A stretch of DNA of 64,000 nt, from positions 1 through 64,000 of the forward strand of contig JACVCH010000003.1 in NCBI GenBank assembly GCA_016742175.1, written 5' to 3'. Source of the DNA: Rhizobiaceae bacterium (GTDB lineage Bacteria > Pseudomonadota > Alphaproteobacteria > Rhizobiales > Rhizobiaceae). Every line of letters begins with the position of its first letter. Position 1 is the stretch's first letter. The notes under the pieces are model-generated. The model was not told the DNA's origin and ran no database searches. It saw nothing but the letters and a program-made list of their open reading frames with translations. This document shows, piece after piece, positions 54,819 through 64,000 of the stretch. The translations under genes and the position numbers were made by a program.

Positions 54819-55295
54819 TCAAAACCACCTGCGAACCCGCTTCGCGTAATCACGGTAGGCCTTGCCGAAACGCCGGTCGAGATGCCGCTCTTCCGGTCGG
54901 ATCGCGACGAGGCTGATCGCGATTCCCGCCGCGAAGCCGGCAAGAATGAACCACGCATTATGCGTGACGAGCGCGAGCCCGATGAGGATCGTCACGCCGC
55001 CCAGATAGATCGGATTGCGGCTGATCGCGAACGGCCCGTCGGTCACGAGGCGCTGCGCCGCGTGAGTCGGCGCGACCGGGGTGCCGACCTTGCGAAACCG
55101 CGTCACGGCGAGGACGGCAAGCGTCGCGCCGCCGACGACGATCAGCGCGCCGACGCCGGCAAGAAACTCCCCGAACGGCCCGCGTAGCCATGGCAGCGGC
55201 ACGAACGTGCCGAGAATGATGGCGAGCGCCGCCATCGAAACGACGATGACCGGCGGCCAGGGAAAGCGCATCGGCGGTTGATCGATCGTCGTCAT
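54819..55295 (-). CDS. Isoprenylcysteine carboxyl methyltransferase-family membrane protein
   Basis: A 158-residue protein with about four hydrophobic segments (18-38, 44-68, 92-112 and 116-136) and the C-terminal ICMT/PEMT signature RPEERHLDRRFGKAYRDYAKRV. The family binds S-adenosylmethionine at the membrane, but bacterial members rarely have a proven substrate. I start at ATG 55295, which overlaps the end of the upstream DUF1624 gene by 4 bases, rather than 22 codons upstream. The two genes probably form an operon. Confidence 0.83.
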   Translation of the reverse strand: MTTIDQPPMRFPWPPVIVVSMAALAIILGTFVPLPWLRGPFGEFLAGVGALIVVGGATLAVLAVTRFRKVGTPVAPTHAAQRLVTDGPFAISRNPIYLGGVTILIGLALVTHNAWFILAGFAAGIAISLVAIRPEERHLDRRFGKAYRDYAKRVRRWF

Positions 55296-56281
55296 TCGGC
55301 CTCTCCCGGCAGCTCCATGTCGGTCGCGATCGAGCATTGCGTAGCGATTTCGGTCAGCCACGCCGTCGCGTCTTCGCTCGGCGCGCCAGTATAAATCTCG
55401 CCGGCCCGCGCGTCGCCATCGATTTCAGCGACGACGCAGCCGCAATAGGCCGCGCAGAACGCTGCGTCGCGCGTCTCGACGCACTGCGCCTCGCAGGCGC
55501 GCTGGAACCCGACGCGCGGCTCCTCGGCCTGAGGCGGCACGACCAGCGAGGCGAGGAAGATCACCCCGATGAGCACCGGCTGGTGCAGGAGATAGACGGC
55601 AAGGCTGTGCTGCCCGGCAAACTGCAGCGGCCGCGTCCAGCCGGGCAGAGGCTTGCCCGCCGCCCGCTCCGTCCAGCCCGAGTTCCGCACGATTTTCGCC
55701 GCCGCCATGCCGAGCAGAACGGCGCCGAACCACGGGAACAGCGGCACGAAATCGTTGGAGCGCGGATTGACCGCCGCCAGCCCCGTCCAGGCGAGCGCCA
55801 TGCCGTTGAAGACATCGCTGCGCCACAGCGCCGGCAGCGCGATCACGCCGATCGCGATCGCCGCAATGGCAAGAGCGGGCAGCCGCAGGAAGAACAGCCC
55901 GACAAGGCTCGCCAGCGCGATATGGTGCAGGATGCCGAAGAAGATGAAGGCGTCCGGCGTCGCGAAATAGGTGACGAGCGTGATCGCCGCTGCGGCGCCA
56001 CCCACCTGCGTCATTCGCCACCAGAAGGGCCGCCAGCGCACGCCGCGCACATGCGCGAGCAACAGGCTGAACCCGACGAGGAACAGAAACGACGAGGCGA
56101 TCGACCGCGCGAAGAGCCGCCACCCGCCGACCGCCGTCATGCCCGGCGTCGCATAGCCGAAGAATTCGAGGTCCCACGCGAAATGATAGATCGCCATCGC
56201 GATCAATGCGCCCCCGCGCGCGGCGTCGATCAGTTCGATGCGGGATTTGTTTTTGGGTGGGCTGTGCACTAGTTCGGTCAT
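55292..56281 (-). CDS. DUF1624 (heparan-alpha-glucosaminide N-acetyltransferase-like) membrane protein
   Basis: A 329-residue membrane protein with about eight hydrophobic segments. The N-terminal DUF1624 motif RIELIDAARGGALIAMAIYH (about 14-33) contains the RG and H residues typical of membrane acyltransferases of this group. The C-terminal 60 residues include several cysteines (CEAQCVETRDAAFCAAYC), perhaps forming a small disulfide-bonded or metal-binding tail. The function is not known in bacteria. It is upstream of the methyltransferase-like gene and divergent from the aldo/keto reductase. Confidence 0.83.
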   Translation of the reverse strand: MTELVHSPPKNKSRIELIDAARGGALIAMAIYHFAWDLEFFGYATPGMTAVGGWRLFARSIASSFLFLVGFSLLLAHVRGVRWRPFWWRMTQVGGAAAAITLVTYFATPDAFIFFGILHHIALASLVGLFFLRLPALAIAAIAIGVIALPALWRSDVFNGMALAWTGLAAVNPRSNDFVPLFPWFGAVLLGMAAAKIVRNSGWTERAAGKPLPGWTRPLQFAGQHSLAVYLLHQPVLIGVIFLASLVVPPQAEEPRVGFQRACEAQCVETRDAAFCAAYCGCVVAEIDGDARAGEIYTGAPSEDATAWLTEIATQCSIATDMELPGEAE

Positions 56282-56354
56282 TGAAGAATCTCGGTGTTAC
56301 AAGTCGGTAGCATGAAATCGACTGGCACGGCCAAGCATAAGGACGGACGAAGAA

Positions 56355-57185
56355 GTGCACAAAATCGAAGCGAACGGCGCGCGCATCCCGGCCCTCGGTC
56401 TCGGCACCTGGACCTTGAAAGGCGAAGACTGCGCCGATCTCGTCGCCCACGCGCTCGACATCGGCTACCGCCATCTCGACACCGCAGCCAGCTACGGCAA
56501 CGAGGCGGATGTGGGCGAGGGACTGCGTCGCTCGGGCCTCGCGCGCGACGAAATCTTCGTCACCACCAAGGTCTGGTGGACCGATCTCGCGCCCGCCGAT
56601 TTCCGCCGCTCGGCTGAAGAGAGCCTAGAAAGGCTGAAGCTCGATCAGGTCGACCTCCTGCTCATCCACTGGCCCAACCCGAAGGTCCCGCTCGCCGAGA
56701 CGATTGAGGCGCTGAACCGCGCCCGGGCAGACGGCCTTGCCCGCCATGTCGGCGTCTCCAATTTCCCGACCGCGCTCCTCGCCGAAGCGCTCGCGCTTTC
56801 CGATGCGCCGCTCGTCGCAAATCAGGTCGAGCATCACCCCTATCTCGACCAGTCGAAGGTCCACGCCGCCTGCCGCAAGGCGGGAATGGCGATGACCTCC
56901 TACTGCCCGCTGGCGCGCGGCGGCGACCTGTTCGCCGAGCCGGCCGTCGCCGCTGCGGCGAAGGCGCATGGCAAGACACCGGGCCAGGTCGTCCTGCGCT
57001 GGCACGTCCAGCAGGACGGCGTCGTCGCCATCCCGCGCACGACGCGCAAGGAACGCCTTGCCGAAAACATCGACATCTTCGACTTCGCGCTCACCGATGC
57101 CGAAATGGCCGCCATCTCCGCGCTCGGCGCGAAGAATGCCCGCATCTGCGACTTCGACTTCTCGCCGCAATGGGACGCCGTCTGA
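56355..57185 (+). CDS. Aldo/keto reductase
   Basis: A 276-residue NADPH-dependent TIM-barrel oxidoreductase (AKR family). The catalytic tetrad is visible: Asp and Tyr in LDTAASYGNE (about residues 42-51), Lys in TTKVWW (about 75) and His in LLIHWPNP (about 108). A cofactor-binding stretch reads AIPRTTRKERLAENI near 232. It is of the AKR5-like type that reduces 2,5-diketogluconate and small aldehydes. The start is a GTG (56355); no ATG fits. It lies in front of the MFS transporter gene, 115 bases apart, but they may be separate units. Confidence 0.88.
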   Translation: MHKIEANGARIPALGLGTWTLKGEDCADLVAHALDIGYRHLDTAASYGNEADVGEGLRRSGLARDEIFVTTKVWWTDLAPADFRRSAEESLERLKLDQVDLLLIHWPNPKVPLAETIEALNRARADGLARHVGVSNFPTALLAEALALSDAPLVANQVEHHPYLDQSKVHAACRKAGMAMTSYCPLARGGDLFAEPAVAAAAKAHGKTPGQVVLRWHVQQDGVVAIPRTTRKERLAENIDIFDFALTDAEMAAISALGAKNARICDFDFSPQWDAV

Positions 57186-57300
57186 GCCGGCGCCGGCCCG
57201 CTCTTTGGTCCAGACGAAATTGCGTCACGCCATGACGGTTTCCTCATAACCGGACGGTCTGCGCCGCCGCATAGCTCGTCTTCCATCAGGGAGGCAGCGA

Positions 57301-58500
57301 ATGGTCGCGCAGGTCCGTCATCCGATCTGGCTTCCGGCAGCGCGCGCGCCCGGCGCACGCACCTTCGCGATCCTGTTCACGCTGGAATCCTTCGCCCGCG
57401 CGTCGGTCGCCAGCGTCATTCCGATCCAGGCCTACGAGCTCCTGCGCAGCGAGCAGGCCGTCTCGCTGACCTATACGCTCGTCGCGCTTCTCGGCCTGTC
57501 GGCGACGATCCTGATGCCGCTGGCGATCCAGCGCTTTGCGCGCCGCCGCGTCTATACGGCTGGCGTGCTGCTCCTCGGCCTCGGCTCGCTCTGCCTCGTG
57601 ACCGGAACGCTCGCCGGCCAGCTCGGCGGCATGCTCGCGCGCGTCATCGGCGCGTCGGCGCTGTCGATCACGCTCAACCTCTACATCATGGACCACATCC
57701 GCAAGACGCAGTTCATCCAGTCGGAATCCCTGCGCATGGCCTGGTCCACCATCGCCTGGATGTGCGGCCCGACGCTCGGCGTCACGCTCTACGCGCAGTT
57801 CGGCCTCTGGGCGGCGCATGGCGCCGTCGCGCTGTTCGCGGCCGTGCTGCTCTGCTTCTTCTGGTATTTCCGCCTGTCCGACAACGCCGCCATCCGCCCC
57901 GGCAAGACGAAACCGGCCAATCCGCTCGCCAATATCGGCCGCTTCGTCGCCCAGCCGCGGCTGCGGCTCGCCTGGTTCATCGCCTTCGGCCGCTCCTGCT
58001 TCTGGACGAGCTTCTTCGTCTACGTGCCGCTCCTGATGGTCGTCACGGGGCAGGGAAGCCTTGCCGGCGGCCTGATCGTCTCGGCCGGCAACGCGCTTCT
58101 CTTCACGGCGCTCTTCTGGGGCTGGCTCGGGGGCCGGTTCGGCGCGCGCCGCACCATGGCCGTGGCGTTCGCCGGCATGGCGGCGGGGCTGACAATCGCG
58201 GCGATCGCGGGCGAAGCCTCGCCCTGGGTCGCCGGCGCCTTCCTGCTCGTCACGGCCTTCTTCGGCGTCGCGCTCGACGCGCTCGGCTCCGTCGTCTTCA
58301 TGCGTGCCGTGCGCACCCACGAGCGCGCTCAGATGACGGCGGTCTACCGCACCTATCTCGACCTGTCGGAGCTGATGCCGCCGCTGGTCTATTCCATCGT
58401 GCTCATCTTCTTCGGTCTCGGCGGCGTCTTCGCCTCGCTCGCGATCCTGATGGGCGTCTGCGCGGTGGCGACGTGGCACTATCTGCCACGTCGCATCTGA
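57301..58500 (+). CDS. MFS-family transporter
   Basis: A 399-residue membrane protein with about 12 hydrophobic segments and an RRVYTAG-type loop after the third segment, fitting the major facilitator superfamily. It has a GGGAGG ribosome-binding site 6 bases before the ATG. The substrate cannot be read from sequence. No regulator is adjacent, and it converges on the peptide ABC permease, with stops directly abutting (58500/58501). Confidence 0.85.
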   Translation: MVAQVRHPIWLPAARAPGARTFAILFTLESFARASVASVIPIQAYELLRSEQAVSLTYTLVALLGLSATILMPLAIQRFARRRVYTAGVLLLGLGSLCLVTGTLAGQLGGMLARVIGASALSITLNLYIMDHIRKTQFIQSESLRMAWSTIAWMCGPTLGVTLYAQFGLWAAHGAVALFAAVLLCFFWYFRLSDNAAIRPGKTKPANPLANIGRFVAQPRLRLAWFIAFGRSCFWTSFFVYVPLLMVVTGQGSLAGGLIVSAGNALLFTALFWGWLGGRFGARRTMAVAFAGMAAGLTIAAIAGEASPWVAGAFLLVTAFFGVALDALGSVVFMRAVRTHERAQMTAVYRTYLDLSELMPPLVYSIVLIFFGLGGVFASLAILMGVCAVATWHYLPRRI

Positions 58501-59457
58501 TCACCTTCCGCGGATGCGCGGATCGAGCGCGTCGCGAATGCCATCGCCGATATAGTTCACCGAAAGCACCGTCAGCGAGATCGCCAGTCCCGGCCAGATG
58601 ACGCGCGACGGGTTGATCTGCATGAAGTTGACGCCGTCGAAGAGCAGCCGCCCCCAGGTCGGATAGTCGGACGGGAAGCCGAGCCCGAGAAAGCTCAGCG
58701 CCGATTCGGTGATGATCGCGGTTGCGATGCCGAGCGTCGCCGACACCATGATCGGCGAGAGCACGTTGGGCAGGATGTGCCGCGTGATCACCCGCCGCTC
58801 GCGCGTGCCGATGCTCTTGGCTGCCAGCACGAACTCCTGCTCCTTCACCGAAAGCACGGCGCCGCGCACGATGCGCGCCGTCTGCATCCAGCTCGTGATG
58901 CCGATCACGAACACGATCAGCATGAAGATGCCGGTCTCCGGCCCGAAGGAGCGCCGCAACGTGTCGCGGAAGAGCATGATGATGACGAGCAGCAGCGGCA
59001 GCAGCGGCAGCGCTAGGAAGAGGTCCGTCAGCCGCATCAGCGGCCCTTCCAGCTTCTTGAAATAGCCCGCCATCACGCCGATCGTGGTGCCGAGCAGAAG
59101 CGACAGCATCATCGCCGTCACCCCGACCGAGAGCGACGTGCGCCCGCCGGCGAGAATCTGCGCGAAGGTGTCGCGGCCCAGATTGTCGGTCCCCATCGGA
59201 TGGGCAAACGAAATGCCCGCATTGCGCTCGCGCACGTTCAGCGCCGAGGGGTCGATGCCGTGGATGGAGGGGCCGAAGACCACCAGGAAGATGATCGTCA
59301 GGAACACGATCGCGCCGATCACGCCGCCCTTGTGCTGGCGGAACTGGCGCCAGACGTCGGCGGTCAGCGTGCGCTGCTTGCGCGGCTCGGCGGCGACGGG
59401 CGAGCCCGGCGCGGGCGGGATGACCTTCTCGGGCGCCATGGAAACCTGATCAGTCAT
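58501..59457 (-). CDS. Peptide ABC transporter, permease (OppC/DppC type)
   Basis: A 318-residue inner-membrane protein of the OppC/DppC family. The N-terminal cytoplasmic stretch has QFRQHKGGVIGAIVFLTIIF with the first membrane segment at about 45-65. The periplasmic loop contains HPMGTDNLGRDTFAQIL, and the EAA-type loop has KEQEFVLAAKSIGTRERRVI. It overlaps the OppB-type gene by 8 bases (59450-59457), so the two are co-translated. It is the last gene of a minus-strand operon with two ATPase genes and one binding protein. Confidence 0.93.
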   Translation of the reverse strand: MTDQVSMAPEKVIPPAPGSPVAAEPRKQRTLTADVWRQFRQHKGGVIGAIVFLTIIFLVVFGPSIHGIDPSALNVRERNAGISFAHPMGTDNLGRDTFAQILAGGRTSLSVGVTAMMLSLLLGTTIGVMAGYFKKLEGPLMRLTDLFLALPLLPLLLVIIMLFRDTLRRSFGPETGIFMLIVFVIGITSWMQTARIVRGAVLSVKEQEFVLAAKSIGTRERRVITRHILPNVLSPIMVSATLGIATAIITESALSFLGLGFPSDYPTWGRLLFDGVNFMQINPSRVIWPGLAISLTVLSVNYIGDGIRDALDPRIRGR

Positions 59458-60463
59458 AGCGAATCCTCGGGTCCAGAATGCCGTAAAGGATGTCGGCGAT
59501 CAGGTTGCACAGGATGATGAGCACCGCGAAGATGAAGGTCAGCGTCTGGACGAGCGGAATGTCCGCGCCCTGGATCGCGATGATCAGGAGCTGGCCGAGA
59601 CCGTTCACACGGAAGATCTGCTCGGTGATGATGGCGCCGGAGAAGATCGTCGGGATGCCGAGCGCGATGACGGTGACGACAGGGATCAGGCTGTTGCGCA
59701 GCACGTGGACGAGAAGGACGACCTTCTCCTTCATGCCCTTGGCGCGCGCGGTGCGCACGTAGTCTTGGTTGAGGTTGTCGAGCATCGACGCGCGCACGAA
59801 ACGGCTGAGCTGCGCCGCGTTGTAGAGCGCCAGCACCATCACCGGCAGCACCATCTGGCGCACCTGCACCCAGAAGCTGTCCCAGTCCGTGACGCGGTGC
59901 GTGGTGTCGTAGATCGAGGGAAACCAGCCCAGATAGACGGAGAAGACGACGATCAGCACCACGCCTGTGAAGAAGGTCGGGACCGAAAAGCCGACCATCG
60001 AGACGAAGGTGCCGATCTGGTCGAACCAGGAATACTGGCGGTAGGCCGAGATGATGCCGACCGGCAGCGCGATCAGGATGCCGACGACATAGGACATGCC
60101 GACGACCCAGAGCGTCTGCGGCAGGCGCTCGACGATCAGGTCCACCACCGGGCTGCGCGTCGCCCAGGAGCGGATGCGTACGCGCTCGGCCGAATTGCCG
60201 ATCTCGATGCCGAAGGCCTGCTGGATGAAATTGAGCGGCTCGGCGATGAAGAACTGCTGCAGCCACTTCAGGTAGCGGATGTGGAACGGCTCGCCGAGGC
60301 CGAGCGACATGCGGATCTGCTCGCGCACTTCCGGCGGGATCGTCAGCGGCAGGTTGCCGGTCGGATCGTTGGGCGCCAGGTCGAGCAGCGCGAAGATGAT
60401 GAAGCTGATGACGAACAATGTCGGCACCGCGAACATCAGGCGCCTCAGCGTGTAGTGAAACAT
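59450..60463 (-). CDS. Peptide ABC transporter, permease (OppB/DppB type)
   Basis: A 337-residue permease with the family start (MFHYTLRRLMFAVPTLFVIS) and six or so membrane segments. The coupling loop lies in LDNLNQDYVRTARAKGMKE. The DppB-typical large periplasmic loop is at about 45-130. It forms a heterodimeric channel with the OppC-type protein. It lies 100 bases after the binding-protein gene, with a 7-bp GC-rich hairpin between them. Confidence 0.93.
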   Translation of the reverse strand: MFHYTLRRLMFAVPTLFVISFIIFALLDLAPNDPTGNLPLTIPPEVREQIRMSLGLGEPFHIRYLKWLQQFFIAEPLNFIQQAFGIEIGNSAERVRIRSWATRSPVVDLIVERLPQTLWVVGMSYVVGILIALPVGIISAYRQYSWFDQIGTFVSMVGFSVPTFFTGVVLIVVFSVYLGWFPSIYDTTHRVTDWDSFWVQVRQMVLPVMVLALYNAAQLSRFVRASMLDNLNQDYVRTARAKGMKEKVVLLVHVLRNSLIPVVTVIALGIPTIFSGAIITEQIFRVNGLGQLLIIAIQGADIPLVQTLTFIFAVLIILCNLIADILYGILDPRIRYD

Positions 60464-60508
60464 ATGACCGAACTCCGGCCGTCGCGGTCAGCCGCGCGGC
60501 TTTGCCCC

Positions 60509-60526
60509 ATGCCCGCGAACGGGCAT
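60509..60526 (-). other. Intercistronic hairpin after the peptide-binding-protein gene
   Basis: ATGCCCG and CGGGCAT form a perfect 7-bp stem with a 4-base loop (TTCG on the minus strand), between the binding-protein gene and the permease genes. No T-run follows. It resembles the stabilising hairpins found after highly expressed binding-protein genes. Confidence 0.55.
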
Positions 60527-60563
60527 CCGCATGGGTCACATGCGAATGCCCAGTCGTTAAGGT

Positions 60564-62270
60564 TTACTCAGCGCGGGTCCAGTCGGCCGCGTTCCACAGT
60601 TCCGAGTCCCACGAATTCATCAGGACGCCGTTCAGCGTCGTCGACTTCGCGGAAACGTCGCCACGGTGGACGAGCGGCAGATGCGCACCCTCATTGGTGA
60701 GGATGTCGTTCATCTGGATGGCGAGGGCCTGGCGCTCCTCGAGCGGGGCGGTCTCGCCCATCTTCTTGACCAGCGCGTCATATTCCTCCGAGCAGAAGCG
60801 GGGAATATTGGCGCCGAGCCAGCCGTTCTGCGGCTTCGGAGCGTCGTCGCAGAGCCATTCGGCCATGTATTTCTCAGGGTCGGTCCCGTCGAAATTGTTG
60901 GTGTACATCAGAACGTCCGCATAGAACTTCTGGAACGTGTCCGGGCTTGCCGGGTCGCCGCCGAAGAACACGGCCGCATCGACGTTGCGAAGTTCGGACT
61001 CGACGCCGATCTGCTGCCACATGTCCTTGACCAGCGCCTGCGTCGCCTGACGCACGGAGTTGGTCGAGGTCGAGTAGAGGATCGACAGGCGAACGCCGTC
61101 CTTCTCGCGAATGCCGTCGCCGCCCGGCATCCAGCCGGCTTCGTCGAGCAGGCGGTTGGCCTCCTCGATGTCCTGCGTCAGGCACCAGTCGACGTTCTTC
61201 GAGGCATAGGCTTCCGGCGCCGGCAGGATGTTGCAGGTCGGACGGCCCGTCTCGCCGTAGCCGGCTTCGACGATCAGTTCGCGGTCGAGCGCGATGGACA
61301 GCGCGCGGCGAACGGCCGGGTCGGAGAGGAACGGATGCGGTCCCGCCTCGACGGTCGAACGGTCGTCGCCCTTGTCCGGGCTCGGATCGGTCATGTTGAG
61401 GTTGATGCGCTCGACCGACGTGCCGAACGACGAGATGAGTTCGCCGCGGCCGGCCGCTTCCATCTGCGCCAGGATTTCCGGCTCCACCTGCAGGTTCCAG
61501 GCATAGTCGAACTCGCCGGTCTCCATGACCGCACGGGCAGCCGACGCCGCGTCGCCACCGCCCTTCAGCGTCACCGTGGCGAAGGCGGGCTTGGCCGCAT
61601 CGCGGTAGTTCGGGTTGGCTTCGAGCTCGATCACGTCGTTGGCGGCAAAGCGCGTGACGACGAACGGACCGGTGCCGATCGGGCCGAAATTGGCCTCGGT
61701 GCATTCCGGCGCCCTGGCGCCCACGCAGTCGGCGAACTGCGCCTTCTGGATGATCGGCGACTGTGCGCCGACGAAGGGGCCGTAGGGATAGGGCTTCGGG
61801 ATCGAGAAGTTGACCTTGACGGTGCGCTCGTCGACCGCTTCGACGCTCTCCACGTCGGTGAAGTTCGCGACCTGCTGGCACCCGCCGTCTTCGGCCATGC
61901 AGTATTCGGCCGTGAACTTGACGTCTTCCGCCGTCACCGGCGTTCCGTCCGACCACATCAGGCCTTCGGAAATGACCCAGGTGATGGATTTCAGGTCTTC
62001 GGCGACGCCGCCATTTTCGACCGTCGGGATTTCATCGACGAGGGCAGGGACCATTTCGCCCTTCTCGTTGAACTTAGCCAGCGGCTCGATGACCAGCGAG
62101 GAGCCTTCGACATCCTTGGTGCCGCCCGAAAGGAACGGATTGAGGATCGAGACCGCCTGCCAGTAGAGGATGTTGAGATGGCCGTCGCTTCCGCGCTCGG
62201 CCTGGGCAGCGCCAGCCGTCATGGCAATGGCCGCTGCCGTTCCGGTCAGGAACGTCGTCAGTTTCTTCAT
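60564..62270 (-). CDS. Peptide ABC transporter, substrate-binding protein (SBP family 5)
   Basis: A 568-residue periplasmic protein with a signal peptide (MKKLTTFLTGTAAAIAMTAG). The mature part has the family 5 signature EGLMWSDGTPVTAEDVKFT (about 108-126) and VRRALSIALDRELIVE near residue 330. Such proteins bind dipeptides, oligopeptides, glycosides or nickel chelates, and the exact ligand is not readable. I start at 62270, where the signal peptide begins. It is the third gene in the operon. Confidence 0.92.
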   Translation of the reverse strand: MKKLTTFLTGTAAAIAMTAGAAQAERGSDGHLNILYWQAVSILNPFLSGGTKDVEGSSLVIEPLAKFNEKGEMVPALVDEIPTVENGGVAEDLKSITWVISEGLMWSDGTPVTAEDVKFTAEYCMAEDGGCQQVANFTDVESVEAVDERTVKVNFSIPKPYPYGPFVGAQSPIIQKAQFADCVGARAPECTEANFGPIGTGPFVVTRFAANDVIELEANPNYRDAAKPAFATVTLKGGGDAASAARAVMETGEFDYAWNLQVEPEILAQMEAAGRGELISSFGTSVERINLNMTDPSPDKGDDRSTVEAGPHPFLSDPAVRRALSIALDRELIVEAGYGETGRPTCNILPAPEAYASKNVDWCLTQDIEEANRLLDEAGWMPGGDGIREKDGVRLSILYSTSTNSVRQATQALVKDMWQQIGVESELRNVDAAVFFGGDPASPDTFQKFYADVLMYTNNFDGTDPEKYMAEWLCDDAPKPQNGWLGANIPRFCSEEYDALVKKMGETAPLEERQALAIQMNDILTNEGAHLPLVHRGDVSAKSTTLNGVLMNSWDSELWNAADWTRAE

Positions 62271-62357
62271 TGCAATTCCCCTTGCGATATTATTGGTTTT
62301 GCCAGGTTTTTCGCATCCGCTTTGGCTCCCATCCGCCACGGTGCGACACTCAGATTC

Positions 62358-63401
62358 CTACGTCGCCTTCGACGGTTCTCCTCCTTCGACTCGATGACAT
62401 GCAGCAAAGCGGCCCGGCTGCACCTCGCGCCAGGCCGGTTCCTCGACCCGGCAGCGGTCGAAGACCTCCGGGCAGCGTGTGCAGAAGCGGCATCCGGCCG
62501 GCGGGTTCGCCGGGTCGGGAATGTCGCCCGTCAGGATGATGCGGCGCCGGCTCGCCTCGACCTTCGGGTCGGGCACCGGCACGGCCGACAGGAGCGCCTT
62601 CGTGTAGGGGTGCTTCGGGTCGGCGAAGAGGGATTCGACATCCGCCAGTTCCACGATCTTGCCGAGATACATGACGGCGACCCGGTCGGCGATGTGCTTG
62701 ACCATCGAAAGGTCGTGGCTGATGAAAAGGTAGGTCAGGCCGAGCTTGGCCTGCAGATCCTCGAGCAGGTTGACCACCTGCGCCTGGATCGAGACGTCCA
62801 GTGCCGCGATCGGCTCGTCGCAGACAATGAATTCCGGATCGAGCGCGAGAGCCCGCGCGATGCCGATGCGCTGGCGCTGGCCGCCGGAAAATTCGTGCGG
62901 ATAGCGGTTGACGTAATCGGGGTTGAGGCCGACCGCATCCAGCAGTTCGCGCACCCGCGCCTTGCGTCCCTTGGCGTCCATCACCCCATGCTCGACCAGC
63001 GGCTCGGCGATGATCGCGCCGACCGTCATGCGCGGGTTGAGCGAGGCCTGCGGGTCCTGGAAGATCATCTGCATGCGCGGCCGCTGCCTTCGCAGCGCGT
63101 CACCCTCCAGCGAGGCGATGTCGGTGCCGTCGAACACGATCTTCCCGTCGCTGGCGCGGTAGAGCCGCAGCAGCGCCCGCCCGGTCGTCGACTTGCCGCA
63201 GCCGGATTCGCCGACGAGCCCCAGCGTCTCGCCTTTCTTGATCTCGAAGGTCAGCCCGTCCACCGCCCGCACCGCGCCAGCCTTGCGCCGGAAGATGCCC
63301 TTGTGAACCGGAAAATGAACCTTGAGATTGTCGATCGAGACCAGCGTCTCGTCGCTCGGAACGTGGTGCGTCGGCCGTGCCATCGCGGTTTCAAGCGACA
63401 T
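62358..63401 (-). CDS. Peptide ABC transporter, ATP-binding protein (OppF/DppF type)
   Basis: A 347-residue ATPase with Walker [10 protein letters not shown], signature [13 protein letters not shown], Walker [13 protein letters not shown] and the oligopeptide-type C-terminal extension. That extension has a [14 protein letters not shown] cysteine cluster, where DppD/DppF proteins bind an iron-sulfur cluster. I chose ATG 63401 (MSLETAMA), which overlaps the upstream ATPase stop by 11 bases; ATG 63383 is the other candidate. Confidence 0.92.
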   Translation of the reverse strand: MSLETAMARPTHHVPSDETLVSIDNLKVHFPVHKGIFRRKAGAVRAVDGLTFEIKKGETLGLVGESGCGKSTTGRALLRLYRASDGKIVFDGTDIASLEGDALRRQRPRMQMIFQDPQASLNPRMTVGAIIAEPLVEHGVMDAKGRKARVRELLDAVGLNPDYVNRYPHEFSGGQRQRIGIARALALDPEFIVCDEPIAALDVSIQAQVVNLLEDLQAKLGLTYLFISHDLSMVKHIADRVAVMYLGKIVELADVESLFADPKHPYTKALLSAVPVPDPKVEASRRRIILTGDIPDPANPPAGCRFCTRCPEVFDRCRVEEPAWREVQPGRFAACHRVEGGEPSKAT

Positions 63402-64000
63402 CGCGCGGGCCTCCGGTTTCTGGGTCCCACCAGCACGCCGCGCGATGGTCGCCGTCAACGGTGATCAGCGGCGGGTTCTGCCTCAGGCACTTGTCGAACA
63501 CATGCTTGCAACGCGCCGAGAACGGACAGAAATCCGGCTGCTTTAGCAAAAGCGGCGGTTGCCCGGCGATCGAGCGCAGCTTCTCATGCGCCTCGTGCCG
63601 GCCGGGCAAGGAATCGAGCAGCGCGCGCGTATAGGGATGCTGCGGATCGTCGAAGAGCTCGTCCACCGCCGCATGCTCGACGATCTGCCCGCCATACATG
63701 ACGACGATCCGGTCCGCGATGCCGGCGGCGACGCCAAGGTCGTGCGTGATCCAGATGATCGCCATGCCGAGCTTCTGGCGCAGTTCCTTGATCAGTTCGA
63801 GGATCTGCGCCTGCACGGTCACGTCGAGCGCCGTCGTCGGCTCGTCCGCGATCAGCACCTTCGGATCGCAGGCCAGCGCGATGGCGATGACGACGCGCTG
63901 GCGCATGCCGCCGGAGAACTGGTGCGGATAATCGTCGATGCGCTGGCCGGCGGCGGGAATGCCGACGAGCTCCAGAAGCTCAATCGCGCGCTTGCGCGCC
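63391..64000 (-). CDS. Peptide ABC transporter, ATP-binding protein (OppD/DppD type), partial
   Basis: The frame runs from the right edge of the window to the stop at 63391; the N-terminal part with Walker A lies outside. About 203 residues are visible. The signature motif is [16 protein letters not shown], Walker B is [12 protein letters not shown], and the switch-histidine region is [15 protein letters not shown]-terminal cysteine group ([14 protein letters not shown]) matches the DppD-type iron-sulfur site. It is the first visible gene of the operon and its stop overlaps the next ATPase gene. Confidence 0.93.
   Translation of the reverse strand, partial: ARKRAIELLELVGIPAAGQRIDDYPHQFSGGMRQRVVIAIALACDPKVLIADEPTTALDVTVQAQILELIKELRQKLGMAIIWITHDLGVAAGIADRIVVMYGGQIVEHAAVDELFDDPQHPYTRALLDSLPGRHEAHEKLRSIAGQPPLLLKQPDFCPFSARCKHVFDKCLRQNPPLITVDGDHRAACWWDPETGGPRDVA

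Overview
The window comes from a high-GC alphaproteobacterium of the order Hyphomicrobiales (Rhizobiales), most like Rhizobiaceae or Phyllobacteriaceae. This rests on several signs: the gene order pdhABC - esterase - lpdA - lipA - COQ10-like - cinA/ispDF - dusB-ntrBC-ntrYX - trkA - dat - hfq - hflX - mazG, which as I recall it matches Sinorhizobium and its relatives; the fused ispDF gene; a CckA kinase; a giant growth-pole-ring (GPR/RgsE) protein; and RIME-type intergenic palindromic elements. The genus cannot be fixed from the sequence alone. No rRNA, tRNA, CRISPR array, insertion sequence or prophage was seen.

Layout. 1-246: a short open frame that looks actinobacterial (PlsC-type acyltransferase) and runs in frame into what resembles the tail of an FtsB-like protein, probably an assembly chimera at the contig end. 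415-7989: pyruvate dehydrogenase and lipoate genes (pdhA, pdhB with its own lipoyl domain, pdhC, an SGNH esterase, lpdA, a GlsB-like membrane protein, lipA). 7992-10129: COQ10-like protein, CinA-like amidohydrolase and IspDF. 10264-17561: dusB-ntrB-ntrC and ntrY-ntrX, the two nitrogen two-component systems. 17618-22502: trkA, an aminotransferase, hfq-hflX, mazG. 22607-28306: the 1899-residue GPR-like coiled-coil protein, with an Hpt-domain gene divergent from it. 28991-31801: ferredoxin, DUF922 protein, folP-folB-folK. 31798-38808: a Kef-type antiporter, a secreted protein, YcjF/YcjX, a SixA-like phosphatase, dksA and a FliO-like protein. 38995-41577: cckA. 41580-46454: a periplasmic oxidoreductase cluster (cytochrome c, PQQ-type sugar dehydrogenase, RHH regulator, VOC protein, Tat-exported small subunit, GMC oxidoreductase). 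46752-52761: the urtABCDE urea ABC transporter. 52928-58500: mgtE, a MerR regulator, small membrane enzymes, an aldo/keto reductase and an MFS transporter. 58501-64000: a dipeptide/oligopeptide ABC transporter on the minus strand, running off the right edge.

How the parts fit. PdhABC, LpdA and LipA form one functional unit: the complex, its shared E3 and the enzyme that makes its lipoyl cofactor. NtrB/NtrC and the urt operon are linked by a good sigma-54 (-24/-12) promoter just upstream of urtA, which predicts urea uptake under nitrogen limitation. Hairpins without a T-run follow both solute-binding-protein genes (urtA and the dipeptide-binding gene), as expected if binding protein is made in excess over permease. 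RIME-like elements lie inside the urt operon at two points, and one abuts the urtB start.

The most striking sequence pattern is in the GPR-like protein. It has two long arrays of exactly 29-residue repeats and a shorter 36-residue array. These give helical periods of 3.6-3.63 residues per turn, unlike a classical heptad coiled coil.
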